A stretch of 64,000 nt of DNA from JACDBZ01 sp038233215 (GCA_038233215.1 JBBSML010000013.1:4015-68014), one strand, 5' to 3'; shown: positions 1 to 8,968, numbered from the stretch's first letter. Numbers and translations: made by a program. Notes: generated by a model not told the origin, from the sequence alone.

Positions 1-114
1 CGTCCGTCCTACCTGAGCACCTACCTGCGCGACGGCGACGCGCAGTCCATTGACCCGCGACTCTCGAATCGGATCATTCATGGCCGATCTCCTCGGGAAG
101 CTCGTACCAGCTGA
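1..114 (+). CDS. Possible 3' end of an upstream gene (partial)
   Basis: Frame 1 is open from the first base to a TGA at 112-114, giving a 37-residue tail (starts RPSYLSTYLRDGD). The composition looks protein-like but no family is recognised. It overlaps the 3' end of the convergent nucleotidyltransferase-like gene by about 40 bases. The open frame may be chance, so this is only a possible partial gene. Confidence 0.22.
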   Translation, partial: RPSYLSTYLRDGDAQSIDPRLSNRIIHGRSPREARTS

Positions 115-853
115 CGCGATCGCCGACGGCCGAGCGGAGCTTCCAGCGGATCGACTTGGGCGCAGCATCAATAGCGGTGCGTAGGGCGCGGATTTGCGCC
201 GCTAGGTCGAATCGCGGCGGATGGCCGGTTCGCAGGTCGTCGAGTGCCTGCCCACTCGTGACGAACTCACCCAGTGTGTCAAGATTTCGCGTGACCGTCC
301 GCCACCACCCCCAGTCGCCCGACGTGTGCGCGATAACCACTGGGAGGCTGATTGCCCCAACGTCACCCTCGCCGAGTGGGAACTCTTGCAGCAAGATCAG
401 CGCGTCAAGGATGTCCTTGCGGTTGATCTTGACAATCTGCAGCTTGGACAGCAGGAGCTCCGCGAGAGGCAGGGTCGGCGTGTTCACGGCGAGCCGCTCG
501 GCGAACTCGAAGGTGTGGCACATCTCAAGCCGATCGACCAGCACGTCGACCGGTCGGCCGTGAACCGGGTCGGTGAAGTAGAGCTGCTTATGACCGAAGG
601 CTGCGTTGTAATGGCGGTCCGCGACATACCCCTCGCTTTCGAGCAGGCCGCTCAGCTGCTTCGTGTCGTGAGACCGCGTACTGAGATCAATGTCGCGCCC
701 GGCGCGGTTAATTCGCGCCGTCCAGCCAGGAACAAGCGCATGGACGGCTAGTCCTCCCATCAAGCGAACCTGGAGGTCGGCAGCCTCGGTCAGATCAATG
801 ATTCGGAGCGCCTCGGCGAGCGGGTCCTCGAGCGTCCCACCAGCTGACATCAT
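74..853 (-). CDS. Nucleotidyltransferase-like protein
   Basis: A protein of about 259 residues from the ATG at 853, or 258 from the adjacent ATG at 850. AAGGGTGAGG lies just upstream on the minus strand. Near residues 33-40 is GGLAVHAL and near 53-58 is RDIDLS, the glycine pair and acidic pair expected of a polymerase-beta-like nucleotidyltransferase fold, as in AbiEii-type and related proteins. The substrate is unknown. It is the last gene of a leftward run behind the ureohydrolase with a 29-base gap, so it is probably co-transcribed. A toxin-type or antibiotic-adenylyltransferase role is possible but nothing in the sequence shows it, and no antitoxin partner is visible. A longer reading frame upstream to 1060 is antisense to the next gene and was not used. 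Confidence 0.7.
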   Translation of the reverse strand: MMSAGGTLEDPLAEALRIIDLTEAADLQVRLMGGLAVHALVPGWTARINRAGRDIDLSTRSHDTKQLSGLLESEGYVADRHYNAAFGHKQLYFTDPVHGRPVDVLVDRLEMCHTFEFAERLAVNTPTLPLAELLLSKLQIVKINRKDILDALILLQEFPLGEGDVGAISLPVVIAHTSGDWGWWRTVTRNLDTLGEFVTSGQALDDLRTGHPPRFDLAAQIRALRTAIDAAPKSIRWKLRSAVGDRVSWYELPEEIGHE

Positions 854-882
854 GGCCTCACCCTTGCTTCCCCACGGCGCGA

Positions 883-1902
883 CTATCCAACCTCCGGCAC
901 GTTCCCGCTGACGCGCTTCCCGCCGGTCGCCATCCCGCCGAGGACATGGAGGATCATATAGCCGGCAAGTCTGAGCGAAATCATCGCCGGCTGATCGTAC
1001 GCCGGGATGAGTTCGACGATGTCGATGGCGACCGGCTTCCGAGCACCGACCAGCTCGCACGCGCGCAGCATCTCATGCGCGGTAAGCCCACCCGGTTCAG
1101 GAGCGTCGGTGCCCGGCATTGCAGAGGCATCAACCACATCGCTGTCGAAGCTGCAGTAGAAGGTTTCCGTTCCATCGGTGACGCGATCGAGAGCCTCCGT
1201 GACGACCGGCCCGATCCCACGATCCTCAATTTCGTTCATGCGGTAGATCCGGATGCCGTGCTTTTGGGCGAATGCCCACTGCTCGGGAGGGTTCAGCGCT
1301 CCACGAGCGCCGACGATCGCAACGTTTTTCGGGTCGACGTTGTCGAGCTCGATCATCCTCGCCACGTGCGACCAATTCGTGAACGGCTCCCCTGCGAAAT
1401 TGGGCTGACAGTCAATATGGGCATCGAAGTGGATGTAGCCGAAGCGGCCGCTCACCTGCTTTGAGATCGCGGCACCGATCGGTATCGGGATGGAGTGATC
1501 GCCACCGATGCAGACCGGCAATGCCCCAGCTGTCAGAATCTCCGTCACGTATCGTTCGATGTACGACCGCGAACGCGCGGCATTGGCCGGGATCATCGGG
1601 ACGTCGCCAGCATCCACGAGGCGAAACTCGTCGAACACGTTGATGTCGAAGTCGCCGAGGTATGGCAAATACATTTCGGAGATGTAGCGCAATGCGCGCG
1701 GGGCGTGGCTCGAGCCGGAACGGTACACCGTCGCTTGGTCATATGGCACTCCGAGGAACGCGACCTTAGCGCCCCGCTCCCTCAGGACGTCAGCTCGGCA
1801 CTCGACCCACGGGGCCCCCATGAATGACGGGAGCGTCGATTGCGGCAACCCCGGTCCTTCCCACCCTTCGGGTCCTAGTGCATATGGCTTCGAGTCCGGC
1901 AT
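883..1902 (-). CDS. Agmatinase-family ureohydrolase
   Basis: A 339-residue ureohydrolase of the arginase/agmatinase family, which hydrolyses a guanidino group to urea plus an amine using two Mn2+ ions. The metal-binding motifs are present: GGDHS at 133-137, DAHID at 160-164 and SFDSDVVD at 251-258. The ATG at 1902 has AAGGAG eight bases upstream. The N-terminal extension of about 45 residues is typical of agmatinase/guanidinobutyrase-like members, but the substrate cannot be fixed from sequence. Candidates are agmatine, guanidinobutyrate, guanidinopropionate or guanidine. Neighbouring nitrilase-fold, deacetylase and permease genes favour polyamine or guanidino-compound catabolism. It lies 48 bases downstream of the carbon-nitrogen hydrolase gene in the same leftward operon. 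Confidence 0.9.
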   Translation of the reverse strand: MPDSKPYALGPEGWEGPGLPQSTLPSFMGAPWVECRADVLRERGAKVAFLGVPYDQATVYRSGSSHAPRALRYISEMYLPYLGDFDINVFDEFRLVDAGDVPMIPANAARSRSYIERYVTEILTAGALPVCIGGDHSIPIPIGAAISKQVSGRFGYIHFDAHIDCQPNFAGEPFTNWSHVARMIELDNVDPKNVAIVGARGALNPPEQWAFAQKHGIRIYRMNEIEDRGIGPVVTEALDRVTDGTETFYCSFDSDVVDASAMPGTDAPEPGGLTAHEMLRACELVGARKPVAIDIVELIPAYDQPAMISLRLAGYMILHVLGGMATGGKRVSGNVPEVG

Positions 1903-1950
1903 TGTTCACACTCCTTGGCTGCGATGGTCTTGTACACAGAACGCGACCCG

Positions 1951-2772
1951 CTATCGGAATGAATCGCGCTCGACTAGGCGGCCGTACACTTCCGGGCGTC
2001 GCCGGTTCAGGTAGGACAGCGCCGGATTGCCGGCTGCCGAAAGGTCGACGTCGGCGATGAGAAGCTCTTCGCCGGACCCGGCCTGCGCTACAACCCGGCC
2101 ACCTCGGTCAACGATGACGCTGCGCCCGAAGTAATTCCAGCCGTTCTCGGTGCCAACCCGATTGGCTACGACCACGGGCATGTCGTTCTCGAGGGCGCGC
2201 GTCGCGAAAACAACGTCCTGGTCTCGCTCATAGGGCGTCATGTTGGTGGTCGGAACAACGAGCATTTCAGCACCCGCCAGTCGTGTCATGCGCGGGATTT
2301 CAGGAAATTCGGCGTCATAGCAAATGGTCACACCGACACGCACCCCGCCGAATGCGGCGACCACTGTCGCGTCGCCGGGTGCCCACCATCCCCGCTCGTC
2401 CTCGAACAGGTGAATCTTGCGGTAAACCGCCTGGGACCCGTCCGCGGCGAAGGCGAACACGGAATTCGCCGATGTGGAGTCGGTGTCGTTCTCGATGACA
2501 TCCTTGGATCGCCCGGGGCCGCCCACGACCACGCCCATCTGCCGGGAAACGGCGGCGCGCTGTAGGGCGGGTTGGGCTGTGACGCGGACGGCCGTAACCA
2601 GCTCGGCTCGAAGATCGCGATCAGCAATCGTCCAGCCCGTTAGGCTCATTTCGGGCGCGACAAACAGGTCGGCGCCGGCCTGAGCGGCATCGTCGACGGC
2701 ACCCAGAATTCTCGCGAGATTGGGCTCGAGAACGCCGAGGATCGGTGAGAACTGTAGGACGGCGACGCGCAT
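1951..2772 (-). CDS. Carbon-nitrogen hydrolase (nitrilase superfamily)
   Basis: A 273-residue nitrilase-superfamily amidohydrolase with the full Glu-Lys-Cys triad: E41 in APEMSLTG, K119 in YRKIHLF and C151 in TICYDAEFPE. The family cleaves non-peptide C-N bonds and includes carbamoylputrescine amidase, omega-amidase and beta-ureidopropionase. Length and start are normal, and the ATG at 2772 has GGAG eight bases upstream. Lying between an M24 hydrolase and an agmatinase-family ureohydrolase, it may hydrolyse a carbamoyl or amide intermediate of polyamine or guanidino breakdown. The exact substrate is inference. It is co-directional with both neighbours (31 and 48 base gaps), so it is probably in one operon. 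Confidence 0.9.
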   Translation of the reverse strand: MRVAVLQFSPILGVLEPNLARILGAVDDAAQAGADLFVAPEMSLTGWTIADRDLRAELVTAVRVTAQPALQRAAVSRQMGVVVGGPGRSKDVIENDTDSTSANSVFAFAADGSQAVYRKIHLFEDERGWWAPGDATVVAAFGGVRVGVTICYDAEFPEIPRMTRLAGAEMLVVPTTNMTPYERDQDVVFATRALENDMPVVVANRVGTENGWNYFGRSVIVDRGGRVVAQAGSGEELLIADVDLSAAGNPALSYLNRRRPEVYGRLVERDSFR

Positions 2773-2803
2773 ACCAGTTACTCCGTGCCCGCAACGCGTG
2801 TCG

Positions 2804-4021
2804 CTAATATCCCCAGTGGGTCGGCAGGTCTTCGGTCAGGAGCTCCACGCTCCCGTCGCGGTTCACCACAACCATGTCCTCGAATCCGGCTGCATGGCCA
2901 TTGCGTCCGACCTGTATCTCAATCGACCAAACCGTCCCTGGCGCAACCGGGACGTCCTCGTCAGGTGTGTTGCGAGCAAGCCAGGGGTCGTCGAAGGCGT
3001 GTCCGTCCTGGTGTCCGAAGCAAGGGAAGCTCTTGTTGAATGCGACTTCATCGGTGAATCCGTTCGAGACGAGGTACTCCTTCCCGACATCAAAGAGCTC
3101 CCCGGCCGTGATGCCCGGCTTCATCGCTGAGATGACGCTCCGCACGCAACCCGCTGCACCACCAATGATCTCCTTCTGCCAGTCCGCCGGCCGGTCGCCG
3201 ACCACCCGGGTCCGCACGATGTCGAAGATGTACCCGTTGACGTAACCGTAGTTGTCTGGATGAACGAGGTCACCACTCTTGTACGGGGTTGCGGCATCCC
3301 AGCTGGGGAGGCGAGCATACTGAAAGTGTCCGGAGCACGCGCCGGACGCCAACGGGATGTCCCATTGAGCAACGCCCGGGATCCGCGCCCCCATCGACAG
3401 AGCCGCCGCAGCGAGATCGCCGTCAGTATTTCCCTCGACGGCCTGCTCCATCATGGCCCGCGTCAGAGCCGAGCCGATCGTCGCGGAATAGCGGAGCATC
3501 GCGATCTCGGCGTCGCTCTTATGCATGCGCAGTTCCATCACGAGATCGTCCGCGTCGACGAGCGTTGCATCGGGGAGGCCGGCCGCAATCGCCCGGTATG
3601 CCGATGCGGGCATCGCCTCTAACCCGACGATGCCAACCTCGCCTTCGTCTAAGCCGTGCCTAACCGCGACGTCGATGACACCCTGATAGAGGTTGCGGTC
3701 GACATGGACGCTATCGACATGGACCAAATCCTGACGCCAATCCGTGATATCTGTGCACAGCTCGCTTTCGCCGTCGGAAGTAATGACGACGGCCGAGTGG
3801 CTACGGCCTGTCCACAGCGGTGGCTTGTCGTTGACCCACGGAAACGGTCCGTAGTGGTTTGTGAGGTAGAGCACATCGCCAAAGTTGTCGTACGTCGCCC
3901 CACCGCGCGACCAGACGATCAGGCCACGGTAGCCCCGCTCGACGGCCTTGGCCGCGGCACGCGACCGACGCTGGGCGAATTCGGCGATCGGGATAGTCGG
4001 CTGCTCGGCGATCTCGGTCAT
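2804..4021 (-). CDS. M24 (pita-bread fold) metallopeptidase or creatinase-like hydrolase
   Basis: A 405-residue protein with an N-terminal creatinase/prolidase-type domain and a C-terminal M24 catalytic domain. Likely metal ligands are D256 (HPDNYG), D267 (IFDIVRT), H337 (FGHQDGH), E368 (SIEIQV) and E381 (GFEDMV). The family covers Xaa-Pro peptidases, creatinase and ectoine hydrolase, all acting on small C-N substrates. GHQDGH replaces the common GHGIG motif, so simple aminopeptidase activity should not be assumed. GGAGG lies eight bases before the ATG. It is the first gene of the leftward operon, divergent from the deacetylase gene. A regulator of the AsnC type and an M24 enzyme also occur together in known ectoine-degradation clusters, but the match here is only architectural. 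Confidence 0.85.
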   Translation of the reverse strand: MTEIAEQPTIPIAEFAQRRSRAAAKAVERGYRGLIVWSRGGATYDNFGDVLYLTNHYGPFPWVNDKPPLWTGRSHSAVVITSDGESELCTDITDWRQDLVHVDSVHVDRNLYQGVIDVAVRHGLDEGEVGIVGLEAMPASAYRAIAAGLPDATLVDADDLVMELRMHKSDAEIAMLRYSATIGSALTRAMMEQAVEGNTDGDLAAAALSMGARIPGVAQWDIPLASGACSGHFQYARLPSWDAATPYKSGDLVHPDNYGYVNGYIFDIVRTRVVGDRPADWQKEIIGGAAGCVRSVISAMKPGITAGELFDVGKEYLVSNGFTDEVAFNKSFPCFGHQDGHAFDDPWLARNTPDEDVPVAPGTVWSIEIQVGRNGHAAGFEDMVVVNRDGSVELLTEDLPTHWGY

Positions 4022-4049
4022 TCAGGCTCCTCCGGCTGGCATGCTGCGC

Positions 4050-4079
4050 CTAAGACATCGGTTCAGATTCTAAAGTCAA
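4050..4079 (-). promoter_or_regulatory. Candidate promoter for the leftward operon
   Basis: On the minus strand TTGACT (4079-4074) is followed after 18 bases by TCTTAG (4055-4050). The -35 match is good and the -10 match is weak. It points toward the M24 gene start at 4021, whose SD lies between. It shares the 160-base divergent region with the rightward promoter. Confidence 0.35.
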
Positions 4080-4122
4080 TGCCGAGGTTACATGGGGAAT
4101 CGAACGAAATCAAGCGAATGTA

Positions 4123-4151
4123 TTGACGGGATCGGAAGTAGTTCGTAGGAT
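4123..4151 (+). promoter_or_regulatory. Sigma-70-type promoter for the deacetylase operon
   Basis: TTGACG at 4123-4128 and TAGGAT at 4146-4151 are separated by exactly 17 bases. The expected transcription start is near 4158. A TTG at 4151 that opens the reading frame would therefore lie inside the -10 box, which supports the downstream GTG at 4184 as the true start. Confidence 0.6.
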
Positions 4152-4183
4152 TGCCAGAGGATCTAGAACGTGCCGAGGACGCC

Positions 4184-5278
4184 GTGCGCGTGGTATATAC
4201 GCCCAAACATCAACTACATGACCCGACCTTCGAGGTCACCGGCGGCGAGCGGATTCCGGCATACGAAGTTGTGACTCGCGGACGCTCGATCCTTCATGCG
4301 CTCGAAGATGATCCGGCCTTCGCTTTCGAGCTGCCGCACGAGTACGGCGTAGAGCCGATTCGGGCGGTGCACAGCGACGGTCTCGTCCGCTACCTCGAGA
4401 GAGCGTGGGCCGACTGGCGGACGCGGGGAACTGGCGCGGCCGCGATCATGGCGGACGCCTTCCTGCATCCGGCGTTGCGTGTGCGCATGGGCCCCGCACC
4501 GATCCCGCAATCCCCGTGCGGCCAGGTGGGGTACTGGTGCTTCGACACCGCGACGCCGGTCCTACCAGGCACTTACGAAGCAACTCGGGCCGCCTGCGAC
4601 GTTGCGCTGACGGCGGCAGATGCTGTCGTTGCCGGAGAGCAAGCGGTGTATGCCTTGACGAGGCCCCCCGGTCATCACTCGGCCGAGGGCGTATTCGGCG
4701 GGTACTGCTATTTCAACCAGGCCGCGGTCGCCGTCGAGTGGCTTGTCGACCGGACTGAGGACCGGGTCGCGGTGCTTGACGTCGATTACCACCACGGCAA
4801 TGGAACTCAGCAGATCTTCTACGAGCGAGATGACGTGCTCTACACGAGCATCCACGCCGACCCGTCGCGAAGCTTCCCGTACTTTGCGGGCCATGCAGAC
4901 GAGGTCGGCGCCGGACGTGGCGCGGGGACGACATACAACCAGCCCCTGGCCGCTGGAGCGACCGATGCCGACTACCTGGCTGCGCTCGACCGCGCACTCG
5001 AGCGCATCGACGACTTCGGCGCGACCATCGTCGTCGTCAGCCTGGGCTTCGACACGTATGGGCAGGATCCGATCGGGGACTTTGCGCTCACGACGCCGGT
5101 CTACTACGAGGTTGGACGACGCGTCGCTGCCCGCGGCCATCGGCTCCTTGTTATTCAAGAAGGCGGGTATCACCTCGAGACGCTCGGTAGGAACGCGCGC
5201 GAGTGGTTGCGAGGGTGCGCCGGGGAGCCGCCGCTGTTCGCAGCGCAGGATATCAGCGCAGCGCGGCCCGGCCGATGA
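4184..5278 (+). CDS. Acetylpolyamine amidohydrolase / class II HDAC-family deacetylase
   Basis: A zinc-dependent deacetylase of the histone deacetylase/acetylpolyamine amidohydrolase family, 364 residues from GTG 4184. GAGG lies five bases upstream, and the N-terminus MRVVYTPKHQLHDP resembles this family. Motifs in order are RPPGHH (160-165), DVDYHHGNGTQQIF (199-212, zinc ligands D201 and H203), GFDTYGQDP (zinc ligand D290) and EGGY with the catalytic Tyr near 329. Family members remove acetyl groups from acetylputrescine, acetylcadaverine, acetylspermidine or related amines. The following AsnC-family gene starts inside its stop codon (ATGA), so expression is coupled. The neighbouring ureohydrolase and permease make a small acylated polyamine or guanidino compound the likely substrate. 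Confidence 0.88.
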   Translation: MRVVYTPKHQLHDPTFEVTGGERIPAYEVVTRGRSILHALEDDPAFAFELPHEYGVEPIRAVHSDGLVRYLERAWADWRTRGTGAAAIMADAFLHPALRVRMGPAPIPQSPCGQVGYWCFDTATPVLPGTYEATRAACDVALTAADAVVAGEQAVYALTRPPGHHSAEGVFGGYCYFNQAAVAVEWLVDRTEDRVAVLDVDYHHGNGTQQIFYERDDVLYTSIHADPSRSFPYFAGHADEVGAGRGAGTTYNQPLAAGATDADYLAALDRALERIDDFGATIVVVSLGFDTYGQDPIGDFALTTPVYYEVGRRVAARGHRLLVIQEGGYHLETLGRNAREWLRGCAGEPPLFAAQDISAARPGR

Positions 5279-5778
5279 CGAACGAAAGTCGCCGTCTCGA
5301 CGACCTGGACGCGATCGACGTGGCGATCATTCGCATGCTCCAGGAACAGGGCCGGCGCACAAATGTTGAGATCGCTCGAAGTCAAGGCGTCTCGGAGCCC
5401 ACGATCCGCAAGCGCATCGACCGGATGTTCGACGACGGGATCATCAAGGTCGTGGCCGTTCTCAATCCTCGCACGACCGGTTACGAGATGGACGTTCTCA
5501 TTGGGATTCGAGTGGAGGCGGGCAAGCTGCTCGACGTTGGGCAGAAACTTGCCGAGCGCGAGGACGTGGTCTATCTCGGATACATCACCGGGCGGCACGA
5601 CATCCTCGTCGAAATGCTCTTTCGAGACGTCGATTCGCTTTTTGCGTGCCTCAACGTCGACCTGCCGCGGATCGGCGGCATCGTGAGTACGGAGACGTAC
5701 ACCGTTCTCCGCGCGCAAAAGATCAATTACGACTGGAAGCTCCCCAGCGAATTCACCGGGAAGGAGCGTAGCGGTTGA
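5275..5778 (+). CDS. Lrp/AsnC-family transcriptional regulator
   Basis: A 167-residue regulator with an N-terminal helix-turn-helix (EIARSQGVSEPTIRKRI, about residues 36-52) and a C-terminal RAM/AsnC ligand-binding domain. The ATG at 5275 overlaps the deacetylase stop as ATGA, so the longer upstream reading was rejected. Family members form oligomers and usually sense an amino acid or related metabolite to control the adjacent catabolic genes. It lies between the deacetylase and the permease, so it probably controls this divergent locus through the 4.02-4.18 kb intergenic region. AsnC-type regulators with M24 hydrolases also occur in ectoine-utilisation operons, which is an alternative reading of the locus. 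Confidence 0.88.
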   Translation: MTNESRRLDDLDAIDVAIIRMLQEQGRRTNVEIARSQGVSEPTIRKRIDRMFDDGIIKVVAVLNPRTTGYEMDVLIGIRVEAGKLLDVGQKLAEREDVVYLGYITGRHDILVEMLFRDVDSLFACLNVDLPRIGGIVSTETYTVLRAQKINYDWKLPSEFTGKERSG

Positions 5779-5871
5779 CGGGTAGCGGCGGGTTCGTCAC
5801 GGCTGACTGTATGGGGTCCGACGACAAGGCGCGGACCGCTTGGCGTACGCGCGACAGCAAGGAGGAGCTCA

Positions 5872-7518
5872 GTGGCAACTAGCGATGCAGTTCGCGGAGA
5901 GTCGACCGGGGGAAGTCGATTCTTCGCCCGACAAGCAACGGGTCTGGTCCGGGAGGTTTCGTGGCTGGATGCCGCGATGTACAACCTGATCTGGTCGTCG
6001 GTCCCTCTGGCAATTGCATTCGTGCTTGCCTACGGGATCGGGTTCTACGCAGGCGCGAATATGCTCTTGGCAACGGTGATCGCGTTCGCCCTCGCGCTTC
6101 CCACCGCAGTCACCTACGCGATGCTCAGTGCCGCAGTTCCGCGTTCAGGCGGCGACTACACGTGGATCAGCCGGACCCTTCATCCGGCCGTTGGCTTTGC
6201 GAGCAACCTGAGCTTCAGCTTCTGGGCGACCTTTTTTATCGGCCTATACGCTGTCTTCTTCGGCTTTTTCGGAATCGGTCCGGTTCTCCGTGTGATAGCC
6301 GCCTATACCGGTAACGTCGGCATCCTTGGCGGCGCCGACTTCTTCTTCAGCTCGACCGGCGTCCTCGTAACCGGTGCGGTGGTGATCGTCGGCTCGGCTG
6401 CGGTACTGTCGTTCGGACGTGGGCTTCGCGGGTTCATGCGCTTTCAGCGATGGGCTTTCTTCGTGTGGATGATCGGCTCGGTTCTGCTGCCGATCGTGAT
6501 CCTGCTCTTCACGAGTCAGGAAACCTTCCGCGCGAACTTCGATCAATACGCCGCTGCCATCGGCGGGCCTAGCGGTGCATACGCGGGCTACGTCGAGGCT
6601 GGCCAGTACGCCGATGCTCCATTCGATCTTGGGGCGACCTTCCTCGCTGTGACGCTGCCGTACTACACACTCGGCTTCATCTTCCAATCCGCCTACTTCG
6701 GCGGTGAGATCAAACGTGGGGCGCGAAATACGCTTCTCTCCATCCCCGGAGCGCAGATCATCGCCGTGATCCTGATCGCGCTTAGCGTCGTGGTGTTGGT
6801 CCCGAAGATCGGCGCCGGCCTGCTCGCTGGAACCGCATTCCACCTGGCCGGCGACGACCTCAGCGGCGCCACCGGCTTCACGTTCGCGCCGCTGTACACG
6901 GAGCTGGCCGCGATCGCATCCGGCAACCTCGTGGTGGGGCTGATCATCACGATCGGCATGCTTTTGCTCTTCATCTTGTTCGTGCCGCAAACGATCATCC
7001 TGCTCAGCCGAAACCTATTCGCTTGGTCGTTCGACCGCCTGATGCCGACGCGCCTCGGCGAGGTCAGCGAGCGCACGCACTCGCCCGTGACGGCGATCCT
7101 CGTCATCGCCGTCGTCGGGCTGATCAGCGTGGCGATCGTCGCGTTTAATGCCGAGCTGACGTTCATCGTCGGCCTGCTCGGGCTGAGCTGGACATACATC
7201 TTGGTCGCGGTGGCCGGCATCGCGTTCCCATTTCGACAGCGCGACACGTTCGAAGCATCGCCGTATAACCAACGTGTCGCTGGTGTCCCGGTCATGTCGA
7301 TCGTTAGCGCGCTCAGCCTGCTCGGGATGGGCACGATCGCCTGGATCCTGCTCAATGACGTCAACTCTGGTACGTCGCTCTCGGGGCACCCCGAGCGGGT
7401 CGCACTTGGCGTGGCGGTGCCCGTGATTGGCGTGGTCCTGTACTTCATCGTCAAGGGCATTCAAAAGGTTCGCGGCGTCGACGTTGACCTGGCCTACCGC
7501 GAGATCCCGCCAGATTGA
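5872..7518 (+). CDS. APC-family amino acid/polyamine permease
   Basis: A 548-residue integral membrane transporter of the amino acid-polyamine-organocation superfamily with about 12-14 hydrophobic segments. An early GGDYTWISR segment matches the conserved loop of these permeases (SGGxYxW). GTG 5872 is preceded by AAGGAGGAG. It is longer than the ~450-residue bacterial average because of extended loops around residues 215-245 and 310-335. It follows the AsnC-family gene by 93 bases and is read in the same direction, so it probably imports the substrate of the flanking hydrolases. The specific substrate is unknown. Confidence 0.88.
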   Translation: MATSDAVRGESTGGSRFFARQATGLVREVSWLDAAMYNLIWSSVPLAIAFVLAYGIGFYAGANMLLATVIAFALALPTAVTYAMLSAAVPRSGGDYTWISRTLHPAVGFASNLSFSFWATFFIGLYAVFFGFFGIGPVLRVIAAYTGNVGILGGADFFFSSTGVLVTGAVVIVGSAAVLSFGRGLRGFMRFQRWAFFVWMIGSVLLPIVILLFTSQETFRANFDQYAAAIGGPSGAYAGYVEAGQYADAPFDLGATFLAVTLPYYTLGFIFQSAYFGGEIKRGARNTLLSIPGAQIIAVILIALSVVVLVPKIGAGLLAGTAFHLAGDDLSGATGFTFAPLYTELAAIASGNLVVGLIITIGMLLLFILFVPQTIILLSRNLFAWSFDRLMPTRLGEVSERTHSPVTAILVIAVVGLISVAIVAFNAELTFIVGLLGLSWTYILVAVAGIAFPFRQRDTFEASPYNQRVAGVPVMSIVSALSLLGMGTIAWILLNDVNSGTSLSGHPERVALGVAVPVIGVVLYFIVKGIQKVRGVDVDLAYREIPPD

Positions 7519-7597
7519 ATCAGCACGGTTTGCCTTCGCCCCGACCGTTCGATTGGGAGCGGTCGGGGCGCATCACTGAGCAGAGACGGGAGGCGCC

Positions 7598-8569
7598 GTG
7601 CCGTTCTGGAGACGTTCCACCGAAAAGCCGTACACCATCTTCTTTGCCGCGGACGTTCACGGGTCCGAAAAGTGCTTCCGCAAGTTCATCAACGCGGCCA
7701 AGTTCTACAACGCCGATGCCCTGCTGCTCGGCGGCGACGTGACGGGCAAGGCCCTCGTCCCTCTCGTCCGGCGTGCGGACGGCGCTCTTGAAGCGAGGTT
7801 TTTGGGACGGACCGAGATTGCTCGAGACGAGGTCGAGCGCGCGAACATCGAAAATCAGATTCGGTACAACGGGTTTTATCCGTTCCTGACCGATGCGAAC
7901 GAGCTGGCCGCTCTGGATCAGGATGGCACTCGACGGGCGGCGCACTTCGAAAACGTCATCAGGCGCGAGTTGCGGCGATGGATCGCTTTTGCTGACGAGC
8001 GTCTCGATGGCTCGGGCGTCCCCTGCCTAATCATCCCAGGGAACGACGACGACGAGTTCGTCGGCGCGCTCCTCGCCGAGGGGCGGAATCTCACGAACCC
8101 AGAGGATCAGGTCGTCGAGCTCGGGCCTTACCAAGTCCTCAGCTACGGGTACTCGAACATTACGCCGTGGCGCAGCCCGCGGGAGTTGCCGGAAGAGCAG
8201 CTCGGCGAACGACTGGAGCGGCTGGTCCGACTGTTGCAACCCGGACGACCGGCAATCTACAACCTGCACGTGCCGCCGTTTGGGAGCGGCATCGATGATG
8301 CTCCGCAGATCCGTGAGGACCTCTCCCTCGTGGGCGGGTCTAATGCCTCGATGGTTCCCGTCGGAAGCACAGCGGTCCGCCGAGTTATTGAGCGTCACTC
8401 GCCGATCCTCGGCCTGCACGGTCACATCCACGAGTCGAGGGGCACCGCTCGTATTGGGCGCACCGTGTGCGTGAACCCCGGAAGTGAGTACAACGCTGGA
8501 ATACTCAAGGGTGCGATTGTCCGCCTGCGTGGCGAGGAGGTCGAGGACATTCAATTTGTTGCAGCCTGA
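7598..8569 (+). CDS. Calcineurin-like metallophosphoesterase
   Basis: A 323-residue cytosolic metallophosphoesterase. The two-metal site motifs are visible: ADVHGS (D19, H21), GGDVTGK (D47), PGNDDD near residue 146 and LHGHIHES near residue 269. GTG 7598 is preceded by GGGAGG. Such enzymes act on phosphomonoesters, phosphodiesters or cyclic nucleotides, and the substrate here is not evident. It is co-directional with the permease (79-base gap), but a role in the same pathway is not obvious. A perfect GC-rich palindrome directly follows the stop codon. Confidence 0.85.
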   Translation: MPFWRRSTEKPYTIFFAADVHGSEKCFRKFINAAKFYNADALLLGGDVTGKALVPLVRRADGALEARFLGRTEIARDEVERANIENQIRYNGFYPFLTDANELAALDQDGTRRAAHFENVIRRELRRWIAFADERLDGSGVPCLIIPGNDDDEFVGALLAEGRNLTNPEDQVVELGPYQVLSYGYSNITPWRSPRELPEEQLGERLERLVRLLQPGRPAIYNLHVPPFGSGIDDAPQIREDLSLVGGSNASMVPVGSTAVRRVIERHSPILGLHGHIHESRGTARIGRTVCVNPGSEYNAGILKGAIVRLRGEEVEDIQFVAA

Positions 8570-8585
8570 GCCGCGGCCGCGGCTC
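8568..8585. terminator. Perfect 18-base palindrome after the phosphoesterase gene
   Basis: GAGCCGCGGCCGCGGCTC is an exact inverted repeat starting inside the TGA stop codon. It could fold into a strong GC-rich stem at the mRNA 3' end. There is no T-run, so intrinsic termination is uncertain. It also marks the boundary between the catabolic locus and the accessory region. Confidence 0.4.
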
Positions 8586-8968
8586 TCGCGGCTACGGCCA
8601 GCAACCACCAAATGGGCGCGCGGGGTCTGTGCCAGTGATGCGAGCGATCCAGGCGTCGGAGCCGTATCCGCCGCCTCGAACGTCGGTGTAGGTTTTAGTC
8701 AGTTCGATCTGTGGTCATGTGTGGCTCCTCAAGACCGGATCGTGCGTCGATCCAGAACGGTGCTTCGTTGTGCGAGCCACCCCCGCGAGACGGGGAAGCG
8801 CCTGACGGCGCGGGCGTAGTGACCTTCAGTGGTCGCAGCCGAAGGTTAAGTTAAGCCCGGATCCACCGAACATTCCGCCTGATGGCACGTGCCAGCCGGT
8901 TCGCAGGATTTGACGGCTGCACGGCGAGACGCAGGTCCCGGATTTGGTCGATGCCGCGCTGATGGTGG
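8586..8968. other. Non-coding stretch at the left edge of the accessory region
   Basis: About 380 bases with no convincing gene. Two short GC hairpins are visible (CCCCCGCGAGACGGGG and GCGCCTGACGGCGC around 8770-8810). Open frames on both strands lack family similarity and good start sites. No tRNA-like T-loop or integrase site was recognised. Confidence 0.4.

Noticed and set aside
8690..8720. tRNA-like T-loop (AGTTCGATCT)
   Set aside because: No matching acceptor, D or anticodon stems can be paired around it.
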